DNA of 6,997 nt from an uncultured Leucobacter sp. Lineage in GTDB: Bacteria; Actinomycetota; Actinomycetes; Actinomycetales; Microbacteriaceae. Every line of letters begins with the position of its first letter. The stretch's first letter is position 1. The stretch spans positions 1 through 6,997 of the forward strand of contig CALMSE010000072.1 in assembly GCA_937872275.1 (NCBI GenBank). The letters are read 5' to 3'. Shown in pieces: positions 1 to 6,997 of the stretch. The position numbers and the translations under genes are program-made. Under the pieces are notes generated by a model. The model searched no databases. It worked only from the letters and a program-made list of their open reading frames with translations, and was not told the origin of the DNA.

Positions 1-17
1 TGAGTTCTCAAGGACCA
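1..17 (-). promoter_or_regulatory. rRNA-leader boxA-like antitermination element
   Basis: Read on the minus strand this is TGGTCCTTGAGAACTCA. It closely resembles the boxA element of Gram-positive rRNA leaders and spacers (TGTTCTTTGAAAACT type), where NusB/NusE and other Nus factors load to protect untranslated rRNA transcripts from Rho. It lies about 105 nt downstream of a strong minus-strand promoter and runs up to the window edge, so the 16S rRNA gene should lie just outside, to the left. The rRNA gene itself is not visible. The same motif also occurs in 16S-23S spacers, but the upstream promoter favours the 16S leader. Confidence 0.6.
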
Positions 18-67
18 GACACCACCCGTAACACCCCACAACAGGATCTCCGAGAGACTGATTCTTC

Positions 68-79
68 CTCGGGCCCGAG
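68..79. repeat. Perfect 12-bp palindrome in the leader
   Basis: CTCGGGCCCGAG reads the same on both strands. It lies in the inferred rRNA leader, about 40 nt downstream of the promoter. With no loop it would make a poor RNA hairpin, so it may be a protein-binding site, a minor structural element or chance in GC-rich DNA. Confidence 0.5.
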
Positions 80-97
80 CGCATGACGAACATGTTT

Positions 98-116
98 CTC
101 AAGGGCCGTTCTTGAG
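98..116 (-). repeat. Leader stem-loop (CTCAAG / CTTGAG)
   Basis: Six complementary bases on each side of a 7-nt loop form a hairpin at the very 5' end of the inferred rRNA leader. Its position upstream of boxA is like that of boxB-type hairpins in actinobacterial leaders. Its right arm on the plus strand overlaps no coding sequence. It has no following T tract, so it is not a terminator. Confidence 0.4.
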
Positions 117-126
117 GCGTTCCCCC

Positions 127-155
127 AGCATAGTGCAAGCGGCGGGGTTATTCAA
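127..155 (-). promoter_or_regulatory. Strong sigA-type promoter, probable rRNA operon promoter
   Basis: On the minus strand a -35 box TTGAAT (150-155) is followed, after exactly 17 bp, by a -10 box TATGCT (127-132). This predicts a start near 119-121, in a G run just after the -10. It points leftward into the leader carrying the boxA-like element and away from the two small upstream genes. The -35 box lies in the loop of a GC-rich inverted repeat (139-163). The housekeeping consensus and spacing are seen directly; assignment to an rRNA operon is inference from the downstream leader. Confidence 0.6.
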
Positions 156-163
156 CCCGCCGC
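139..163. repeat. GC-rich inverted repeat enclosing the -35 box
   Basis: Arms gcggcggggtt (139-149) and aacccgccgc (154-163) pair with one bulged G around a 4-base loop, attc. On the minus strand the loop and its flanking A/T bases make up the TTGAAT -35 box. The hairpin is strong, but no T tract follows on either strand, so I do not call it a terminator. It could be an operator, a DNA structure affecting promoter access, or a by-product of the GC-rich spacer. Confidence 0.55.
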
Positions 164-173
164 CTTTGGAGGA

Positions 174-212
174 ACTCGTTTCCCGCTGCCTTCCGGCTTC
201 GGGCCAACGAGT
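174..212. repeat. Interrupted inverted repeat upstream of rRNA promoter
   Basis: ACTCGTT (174-180) and AACGAGT (206-212) are perfectly complementary. Inside them CCCG (182-185) and CGGG (200-203) extend an imperfect stem around a 14-nt loop. The element lies about 20-57 bp upstream of the inferred -35 box, between the small gene pair and the promoter. It may end transcription of the small genes or bind an activator of the promoter. No U tract follows, so a terminator role is weak. Confidence 0.4.
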
Positions 213-216
213 GATT

Positions 217-246
217 ACTCTAGGACGAAACAGAGGCGGGGCGCAA
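217..246 (-). promoter_or_regulatory. Possible second, upstream promoter
   Basis: On the minus strand TTGCGC (241-246) and TAGAGT (217-222) are separated by 18 bp. The -35 matches 4 of 6 consensus bases and the -10 fits the actinobacterial TANNNT pattern. Tandem promoters are common for rRNA operons, and this one would start near 210, about 90 bp above the main promoter. The match is modest and could be chance. Confidence 0.3.
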
Positions 247-261
247 ACCGGCACGGAAACC

Positions 262-276
262 CGGGCGTGTCGCCCG
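262..276 (-). terminator. Small hairpin just after the W-repeat gene, weak terminator candidate
   Basis: CGGGCG and CGCCCG pair perfectly around a 3-nt loop, starting one base after the stop codon of the 93-aa gene. On the minus strand only GGTTT follows, so there is no proper T tract. In high-GC actinobacteria terminators without long U tracts are known, so this is a possible end of the two-gene unit, at low confidence. Confidence 0.3.
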
Positions 277-277
277 C

Positions 278-559
278 TCACGCGCCCGCGAGTCGCCGCC
301 GGCGCCGGGAGCGGAACGTCCGCAATCCCGCAGACTCGAGCAGACGGGCCTCCCCGGGCCCCACCCCGCGCACCCGCCATCGCAGCGCATCCTCGGCTTG
401 CGCCAGCCCGATCGCGCGCCAGGTCTCGGCTTCGCCGAGCGCGGCACCGTCGGCGATCCATCCGCGAGCCTGAGCCGGCGAGAAGCCGTGAGCGATCCAT
501 TCGCCCAGCTCCTCGGGGCTCGGCCCATCCGCCGCCGCGAGCGCGGTACGCACGATCAT
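278..559 (-). CDS. Small protein with tandem W-x(3)-G helical repeats
   Basis: This 93-aa protein has no function I can name. Its ATG overlaps the stop of the upstream HTH gene in an ATGA, so translation is probably coupled. The core (residues 21-73) is a tandem repeat of 13-14 residues, each starting at a tryptophan: WIAHGFSPAQARG (W21), WIADGAALGEAET (W34), WRAIGLAQAEDALR (W47) and WRVRGVGPGEARLL (W61). The pattern is W-x(3)-G-[hydrophobic]-x(3)-[Q/E]-A, suggesting short helical units that pack on tryptophans. A basic tail, SRRRRR (84-89), follows and could bind nucleic acid or a membrane. I see no signal peptide, membrane helix or catalytic motif. Similar W-x(3)-G-x-[ST]-P repeats occur in uncharacterised actinobacterial proteins, to my knowledge. 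The most likely role is as a partner or effector of the HTH protein before it. Confidence 0.65.
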   Translation of the reverse strand: MIVRTALAAADGPSPEELGEWIAHGFSPAQARGWIADGAALGEAETWRAIGLAQAEDALRWRVRGVGPGEARLLESAGLRTFRSRRRRRLAGA

Positions 560-807
560 CCCCCGTTCCGCAGCCCGCGCGACCCGCGCGGACCGCTGCG
601 GCCGAACTTCTGATGCACGGCCTGCCTCGTCACCCCGAGGACTCCCGCGATCGCCGACCAGCTCTCCCCCGCATTCCGCGCCCGGCGCACGAGCACGGCC
701 TCCTGCCGCTCGAGCTCCGCGCGCATCCGCACGACGGCATCGAGCGCGAGCAGCGCGTTCTCGTGCTCGGCGGCCGCTGCGAGCTCCGCCATTCGCATCG
801 CATCCAT
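556..807 (-). CDS. Small helix-turn-helix DNA-binding protein
   Basis: This 83-aa protein starts MDAMRMAELA and consists of an N-terminal helical, acidic and basic region (residues 7-45) followed by a clear helix-turn-helix. The HTH is at about 47-69, with GESWSAIAGVLGVTRQAVHQ: the W/I core, GVT turn and RQAVHQK recognition helix are as in small actinobacterial AsnC/sigma-70-region-4-like HTH proteins. A short basic tail follows. No ligand domain is present. I chose the first ATG because it fits a leaderless promoter exactly: the -10 ends 6 nt upstream and no Shine-Dalgarno is present. M4 and M6 are possible alternatives. A perfect palindrome sits 3 bp before the ATG and overlaps the -10, so autorepression is a natural inference. 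It forms a two-gene unit with the overlapping W-repeat gene and is divergent from tgt. Confidence 0.75.
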   Translation of the reverse strand: MDAMRMAELAAAAEHENALLALDAVVRMRAELERQEAVLVRRARNAGESWSAIAGVLGVTRQAVHQKFGRSGPRGSRGLRNGG

Positions 808-809
808 GC

Positions 810-2951
<2,142 letters not shown>

Positions 2952-2959
<8 letters not shown>

Positions 2960-3953
2960 CGACGACTCCCACCCCGAGCGCACCCCGGATCATGTCCATG
3001 TTCAGCTTCGCGGCGACGCGCGCACCCGCGCCCGCGGCGATCACGAGCTGCTGCGGCCCGGGCGGCACGATGTCGCCGACCGCGTAGATGCCGCGGATCG
3101 AGGTCTCCCCGCGGTCGTCGACGACCACGAGCCCCCAGTCGTCGCGCTCGAGCGACTGCTCGCCGAGGAACTCGACGGGCGCGTGCCAGCGCGGCCGCAC
3201 GAAGCCGCCAACGCGCGGGATCACCTCGCCGCTCGCGAGCCGCACGCCCGTCATCTCGGCACGCTCGCCCTCGATGTCGTCGATCGGCCGGCGCTCGACC
3301 CGGATGCCGATGGCCGCGAGCTGACGCTCCTGCTCGGGGCGCACCGTGTCGCCGCCGTTCGTGAACACGACGAGATCGCTGGAGAACCTGCTGATCAGCA
3401 GGGCGCGCGCGAACACGTCGGTGGTCTCGCCGATGAGCGCGAGCGGCCGCGCCGTCTTCTCGAAGCCGTCGCACTCGACGCAGCTGTGCAGCGCCGTGCC
3501 GTAGTAGGCGCGGATCGTGGGAAACGGCGGCAGCTCCTCCGTGAGCCCTGCCGCGATCAGCACGCGGCGCGAGACGATCTCGACGTCCGAGGCGCCCCGG
3601 ACGCCGACGCCCCGGACGCGGAAGCCGATGCCGTCGGGGAAGCCGGCCGCGAGCGCCTCATCGGGGTCGAGCGGTGCGACCTCGGTGGCCTTGGCCTGCG
3701 CGAAGCGCGCGGTCGGATAGGCCTCGAACTCCTCGCGGCCGAGACGGCGCAGCTCGAGCGGCGAGACGCCGTCGCGGGTGAGGAAGCCGTGGGACTGCAG
3801 CGTGGCCGCATGGCGCGGCCGGTTCGAGTCGAGGATCGCGATGCGCCGATTCGCCCGCACGAGCTGCAGGCCCGCGGAGAGCCCCGCGGGGCCGCCGCCG
3901 ATCACGGCGACGCCGTACGGCGCCTCCGGGTTCTCAGCCACGGTCTCGATCAT
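2952..3953 (-). CDS. Thioredoxin-reductase-like FAD oxidoreductase with a CxxC dithiol
   Basis: The 333-aa product is a two-domain flavoprotein of the thioredoxin-reductase fold, about the family's usual length. FAD-binding signatures are VAVIGGGPAGLSAG (15-28), AILDSNRPRH (39-48) and the C-terminal GIYAVGDIVPPGPQQLVIAAG (288-308). The redox pair is Cys158/Cys161 in CVECDGFE. In classical thioredoxin reductases the segment is CATCDGFF-like; a glutamate after DGF resembles the GliT/HlmI-type dithiol oxidases (CxxC-[HD]-G-[aromatic]-E). The NADPH site, normally GGGNTA or similar, reads IGETTDVF (174-181), so nucleotide binding is doubtful. It may oxidise or reduce a small thiol rather than thioredoxin. 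The start lies 3 bp after the gltX stop, and its end overlaps yhhQ by 8 bp, so it is probably co-transcribed with both. Precise substrate unknown. Confidence 0.82.
2966..2970 (-). promoter_or_regulatory. Shine-Dalgarno deciding the yhhQ start
   Basis: GGGAG lies 6 nt upstream of the ATG at 2959, inside the end of the flavoprotein gene. An in-frame ATG 24 nt further upstream lacks a comparable site and adds eight residues (MRSGWESS), so the ATG at 2959 is preferred. Confidence 0.55.
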
Positions 3954-3956
3954 CGC

Positions 3957-5483
3957 TCAGCCCTGCTCCCCGATCTGCTGCGTGAGCCGCGCCAGGCGCT
4001 TCAGCGTCTCCTCCCTGCCGAGCAGCTCGAAGGACTCGAAGAGCGGCGGCGAGACGCGGCGGCCCGAGGCCGCGACGCGGAGCGCGCCGAAGGCGAGCCT
4101 CGGCTTCAGCCCCAGACCGTCGATGAGGGCCGCCTGCAGCGCCTCCTGGATCCGCTCGGTCCGCCACTCCGCCTCGGAGATCTCGCCGAGCGCCCCGATG
4201 CCCGCGTGCAGCGCGGCGCCGGCGTCGTCCTTCAGCGAGGCGAGCGCGTCCTCCTCGATGACGAGCGCGTCGGTCGTGGTGAAGAGGAAGCGGAGCATCG
4301 GCACGACCTCGGAGAGCACCGTGATGCGGCTCTGCACGAGCGGCACGGCCTTCCGCACGATTTCAAGCTGCGCCTCGCTCGGCTCGACCGGAAGCGCCCC
4401 GCCCGCGATGAGATAGGGCAGGATCCGCTCGCCGAAGTCCTCCTCGGAGAGCAGTCTGATGTGATCCGCGTTGATCGCATCGGCCTTCTTCTGGTCGAAG
4501 CGCGCGGGGTTCGGGTTCACGTCGACCACGTCGAAGGCGGCGACCATCTCGTCGCGCGTGAAGACGTCGCGATCCGGCGCGAGCGACCAGCCGAGCAGCG
4601 ACAGGTAGTTCAGCAGCCCCTCGGGGATGAAGCCGCGGTCGCGATGGTGCAGCAGGTTCGACTCGGGATCCCGCTTCGAGAGCTTCTTGTTGCCCTCGCC
4701 CATCACGTACGGAAGATGGCCGAAGCGCGGGATCGCCGATTCCACGCCGAGCTCGACGAGCGCGCGGTGCAGCGCGATCTGGCGCGGGGTGGACGAGAGC
4801 AGGTCCTCGCCGCGCAGCACGTGGGTGACGCCCATGAGCGCGTCGTCGACGGGATTCGTGAGCGTGTAGAGCGGGGCGCCGTTCGGGCGCACCACCACGA
4901 AGTCGATGGTCGAGCCGGCGGGGAAGTTGATCGGGCCGCGCACGAGGTCGTCGAAGCCGAGGTCGATGTCGGGCACGCGGAAGCGCAGCGCGGGCTCGCG
5001 GCCCTCCGCGCGGAAGGCGGCCTTCTGCTCGTCGCCGAGGTCGCGGTCGAAGTTGTCGTAGCCGAGCTGCTTCGGCCGGCCGGCCGCCTCGTTGCGGGCG
5101 TCGATCTCCTCCGCCGTCGAGTAGCTCTCGTAGAGGTGGCCCGCGGCGAGCAGGCGGTCCGCGATCTCGCGGTAGACCTCGCCGCGCTGCGACTGACGAT
5201 ACGGGCCGTGGGGGCCGCCGACGTCGATGCCCTCGTCCCAGTCGAGGCCGAGCCAGCGCAGCGAGTCGATGATCTGCGCGTAGCTCTCCTCGCTGTCGCG
5301 AGCGGCGTCGGTGTCCTCGATGCGGAACACGAACGTGCCGCCCGTGTGACGCGCGTAGGCCCAGTTGAACAGCGCGGTGCGCACCATGCCGACGTGGGGG
5401 GTGCCGGTCGGCGAGGGGCAGAAGCGCACGCGGACGTCGCTGCCGGATGCGGTCGAGAACTGGGGCGAGGCGGTGTCAGACAT
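3957..5483 (-). CDS. gltX: Glutamyl-tRNA synthetase
   Basis: GltX is a cytosolic class I synthetase that charges tRNA-Glu with glutamate. At 508 aa it is full length, unlike the roughly 300-aa GluQ-RS paralogue that modifies queuosine on tRNA-Asp. The Rossmann catalytic core has the HIGH-type motif SPTGTPHVG (24-32), FRIEDTD (53-59), [22 protein letters not shown] (206-227) and the KMSKS-type motif KKLSKRD (266-272). An all-helical anticodon-binding domain follows from about residue 330. The zinc-binding cysteines of the E. coli enzyme are absent: residues 118-130 read [13 protein letters not shown], as in many zinc-free GluRS. Start: the ATG at 5483 fits the family N-terminus after a 15-20-residue hydrophilic lead. 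It starts 11 bp after the MFS stop and ends 3 bp before the flavoprotein start. A TAGACT box at 5492-5497 could give it its own nearly leaderless promoter. Confidence 0.97.
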   Translation of the reverse strand: MSDTASPQFSTASGSDVRVRFCPSPTGTPHVGMVRTALFNWAYARHTGGTFVFRIEDTDAARDSEESYAQIIDSLRWLGLDWDEGIDVGGPHGPYRQSQRGEVYREIADRLLAAGHLYESYSTAEEIDARNEAAGRPKQLGYDNFDRDLGDEQKAAFRAEGREPALRFRVPDIDLGFDDLVRGPINFPAGSTIDFVVVRPNGAPLYTLTNPVDDALMGVTHVLRGEDLLSSTPRQIALHRALVELGVESAIPRFGHLPYVMGEGNKKLSKRDPESNLLHHRDRGFIPEGLLNYLSLLGWSLAPDRDVFTRDEMVAAFDVVDVNPNPARFDQKKADAINADHIRLLSEEDFGERILPYLIAGGALPVEPSEAQLEIVRKAVPLVQSRITVLSEVVPMLRFLFTTTDALVIEEDALASLKDDAGAALHAGIGALGEISEAEWRTERIQEALQAALIDGLGLKPRLAFGALRVAASGRRVSPPLFESFELLGREETLKRLARLTQQIGEQG

Positions 5484-5491
5484 CGCCGCCC

Positions 5492-5497
5492 AGTCTA
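5492..5497 (-). promoter_or_regulatory. Possible internal -10 box before gltX
   Basis: TAGACT on the minus strand fits TANNNT and includes the TAG stop of the MFS gene. The gltX ATG lies 8 nt further on, so a transcript from here would have almost no leader. No convincing -35 box precedes it. An essential gene like gltX downstream of a regulator and transporter would be expected to have an independent promoter, which is the main reason to note it. Confidence 0.25.
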
Positions 5498-6799
5498 TCG
5501 CGAGGCGGGCGGCGCCCCGGCCTTCCCGCGCCTGCCGCGCAGGGTGATCTGGATCGAGGCGACCGCGCCGGCGACGAGCAGCAGGCCCGTCACGAGGGCG
5601 AGGAACGAGTAGTCGCCGAGCGCGAAGACGACGCCCGAGAGCGCGCCGGCGACCGCGCCGGCGAGGCTCATGAAGGCGTCGGATCGACCCTGCCAGCGCG
5701 GGCGCTCGTGCGCAGGGGTGATCTCGGTGAGCAGGGCGGCGCCCGCGACGGTGACGGCGCTCCAGCCGAGGCCGAGCAGGGTGAGGGACACCTGCACGAG
5801 CAGGTGCGAAGACCCCGAGACGTAGGCGACGACGATGGCCAGGAGCAGCAGCACCCATCCGAGCACGATCACCTGGATGCGCCCGAAACGGCTCGCGAGC
5901 ATGCCGAAGACCGGCGACAGCGCGTACATGCCCGCGATGTGGAGGCTCAGCGTGAAGCCGACGATCTCGGCCGTGCCCTCGTGGTGCATGAGGTGCAGCG
6001 GGGCCATGGCCATGAGCGCGACCATGATCGCCTGCGCCATGGCGACGACGAAGATCGTGAGCGACTGCGACCAGCGGTCGCCGAGCACCGAGCCCTCCCC
6101 CGGAGAGTTCGGCGAGTGCGCGGCCTCGACGCTGCGCAGGCGGCGGGCCGTCAGCAGCGGGTCGGGTCTGAGCCCGAGCCAGTTGACGAGCGCCGCGAGC
6201 ACCTGCGCGAAGAAGGTGAAGACGAAGACCCCGGCGAGCGGCGTCACGCCGATCGCGTTGCCGACCGCCTCGCCGGGGGCGATGAGATTGGGGCCGACGA
6301 CCGCGCCGATGGTGATCGACCACACGACGAGCGAGAGGTCTCGGGCCCGCTTCCGGGGCAGCGCGAGGTCGGTCGCGGAAAACCGCGAGAGCAGCTGCAC
6401 GGCGCTCGCGACGCCGATGAGGCCGAGGCCGATCGCGAGCAGCCACCACTGGCCGATGGTCGTCGAGTAGACGGCGACCACGGCGCCGACCATGGCGATC
6501 GTGCTGCCGATGACGAGCGCGCTCCTGCGCCCGCGCTTCATCGCGAGCCGCGCGAGGGGGATGCCGGCGGCCGCTGCGCCGGCGTTGAACATCGCCGAGG
6601 CGAGACCCGAGATCGCGTCGTCGCCGCTCACCTCGGCGAGCAGCAGCGCGCCCACCGAGAGCGTCGCACCCACGCCGAGGCCGCCGAGCACGGTCGCGAT
6701 GGAGAGCACCCAGATGGTACGGCGCTGCAGGAGCGCGACCTGCCGCTCGCTCAACTGCTCGGGAGCGGTCCGCTCCGCTGCGGTCAGCGCTTCGTTCAT
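5495..6799 (-). CDS. Major facilitator superfamily transporter, substrate unknown
   Basis: The 434-aa product is a 12-helix MFS permease of the inner membrane. Residues 1-27 are a hydrophilic cytoplasmic lead. Hydrophobic segments then run from about 28 to 205 (six helices). A charged central loop follows at roughly 208-245 ([20 protein letters not shown]), then a second set of six at about 246-418 and a basic tail (RGRRGK). The loop between helices 2 and 3 has an MFS motif-A-like [14 protein letters not shown] (83-96), and the matching C-terminal loop has ASRFGR (302-307). [14 protein letters not shown] (368-381) is a conserved-looking element of this subgroup. The family includes drug and metabolite exporters; nothing shows the substrate. 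The ATG overlaps the stop of the LysR gene in ATGA, so this LysR regulator probably controls its own transporter. Two upstream in-frame starts lie inside the LysR gene and are rejected. Confidence 0.9.
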   Translation of the reverse strand: MNEALTAAERTAPEQLSERQVALLQRRTIWVLSIATVLGGLGVGATLSVGALLLAEVSGDDAISGLASAMFNAGAAAAGIPLARLAMKRGRRSALVIGSTIAMVGAVVAVYSTTIGQWWLLAIGLGLIGVASAVQLLSRFSATDLALPRKRARDLSLVVWSITIGAVVGPNLIAPGEAVGNAIGVTPLAGVFVFTFFAQVLAALVNWLGLRPDPLLTARRLRSVEAAHSPNSPGEGSVLGDRWSQSLTIFVVAMAQAIMVALMAMAPLHLMHHEGTAEIVGFTLSLHIAGMYALSPVFGMLASRFGRIQVIVLGWVLLLLAIVVAYVSGSSHLLVQVSLTLLGLGWSAVTVAGAALLTEITPAHERPRWQGRSDAFMSLAGAVAGALSGVVFALGDYSFLALVTGLLLVAGAVASIQITLRGRRGKAGAPPASR

Positions 6800-6997
6800 C
6801 TCACGGATTCCAATCCCCAGCAGCTGCCGTCGACGGCGGCCAGCAGCCGCTTGCACAGCTTCACCTGGGGGCTCTCGTTGGCGGTGTCCATCGAGACGAG
6901 GCCGATGGTGCGGTAGCGAGGCGGCTCGAGCGGCAGCGCCGCAGCGCCTTCCGGCAGCGTGCGCGCCGCGGCCAGCGCGAGGCCGGGGACGAGCGCG
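6796..6997 (-). CDS. LysR-type transcriptional regulator, C-terminal end only
   Basis: Only the last 66 residues and the stop are in the window; the gene continues beyond the right edge. [34 protein letters not shown] matches the end of the LysR substrate-binding domain, where a PxLAL helix is followed by a strand and the [RY]RTIGLV strand. The sequence then ends in a helix ([14 protein letters not shown]) and a short tail. The DNA-binding domain is not visible, so the assignment rests on the C-terminal pattern. The TGA overlaps the ATG of the MFS gene by 4 bp on the same strand. LysR genes are more often divergent from their targets, so this arrangement suggests a co-transcribed regulator and transporter. 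Confidence 0.7.
   Translation of the reverse strand, partial: ALVPGLALAAARTLPEGAAALPLEPPRYRTIGLVSMDTANESPQVKLCKRLLAAVDGSCWGLESVR

Larger units (their letters stand above)
18..121 (-). other. 5' untranslated leader of probable rRNA operon
   Basis: This non-coding stretch lies between the inferred transcription start near 119-121 and the boxA-like element. It is less GC-rich than the flanking genes and has no credible ORF. It contains a 6-bp stem with a 7-nt loop at 98-116 (CTCAAG/CTTGAG), a second partial CCTTGAGAA boxA-like core at 96-104 and a perfect 12-bp palindrome, CTCGGGCCCGAG, at 68-79. Structured leaders with repeated Nus-site cores are usual for rRNA operons. That the leader belongs to rRNA is inferred from these signals, since the window stops before any rRNA gene. 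Confidence 0.5.

Noticed and set aside
1..280. tRNA or small RNA gene in the left non-coding region
   Set aside because: I looked for a T-loop GTTCAA/GTTCGA with matching acceptor stem and found none. The observed hairpins are better explained as promoter and leader structure.
3957..5483. GluQ-RS (glutamyl-queuosine tRNA-Asp synthetase) linked to the queuosine genes
   Set aside because: The protein is 508 aa with a complete C-terminal anticodon-binding domain and a KLSKR motif. GluQ-RS is about 300 aa and lacks this domain, so this is ordinary GluRS.
5484..6449. N-terminal extension of GluRS to 830 aa
   Set aside because: The upstream part of the open frame is Arg/His/Pro-rich and overlaps the MFS gene in another frame. 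The GluRS family begins shortly before [11 protein letters not shown], consistent with the ATG at 5483.
5447..6916. Plus-strand open frame of 489 codons opposite the MFS gene
   Set aside because: It is antisense to a clear 12-helix transporter; the Arg/Glu/Asp/His-rich translation is the complement of hydrophobic codons.

Overview
The window is chromosomal DNA from a high-GC Gram-positive bacterium. Third codon positions are almost all G or C. Two genes look leaderless. The Tgt and GluRS sequences look actinobacterial, most like Microbacteriaceae. The genus cannot be fixed from the sequence; Leucobacter-like is only a guess. Nothing marks the region as mobile: I see no transposase, integrase, tRNA, CRISPR array or phage gene.

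Layout. (1) Bases 1-~125, minus strand: the 5' leader of a probable rRNA operon that runs off the left edge. It has a boxA-like element at the very edge and a strong sigA-type promoter at 127-155. A second possible promoter and an inverted repeat lie further upstream. (2) Bases 278-807, minus strand: two small translationally coupled genes. The first encodes an 83-aa helix-turn-helix protein and the second a 93-aa protein built on a tandem 13-14-residue W-x(3)-G repeat. A perfect 16-bp palindrome overlaps their probable promoter, directly before the first start codon. (3) Bases 897-2189, plus strand: tgt, tRNA-guanine transglycosylase, divergent from the small pair. (4) Bases 2186-6997, minus strand: a tightly packed set, in transcription order a LysR-type regulator (3' end only), an MFS transporter, gltX, a thioredoxin-reductase-like flavoprotein and a YhhQ-type queuosine-precursor transporter. 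Junctions are a 4-bp overlap, an 11-bp gap, a 3-bp gap and an 8-bp overlap, so read-through transcription is likely.

How they fit together. tgt and yhhQ meet tail to tail with overlapping stop codons and together make the core of queuosine salvage: YhhQ imports a deazaguanine or queuine precursor, and Tgt inserts it at position 34 of GUN-anticodon tRNAs. No queC, queD, queE, queF, queA or queG gene is visible, which fits salvage rather than synthesis. The Tgt pocket loop (GGALEK where the classical bacterial enzyme has GGLAVGE) makes its substrate the most interesting biochemical question here. The flavoprotein keeps a CxxC dithiol (CVECDGFE) but has a degraded NADPH fingerprint, so it is unlikely to be the housekeeping thioredoxin reductase. 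The two small genes beside the rRNA promoter are the least understood part. I see no clear new defence or mobile system; the best candidates for new biology are the HTH/W-repeat pair and the variant Tgt with its transporter.
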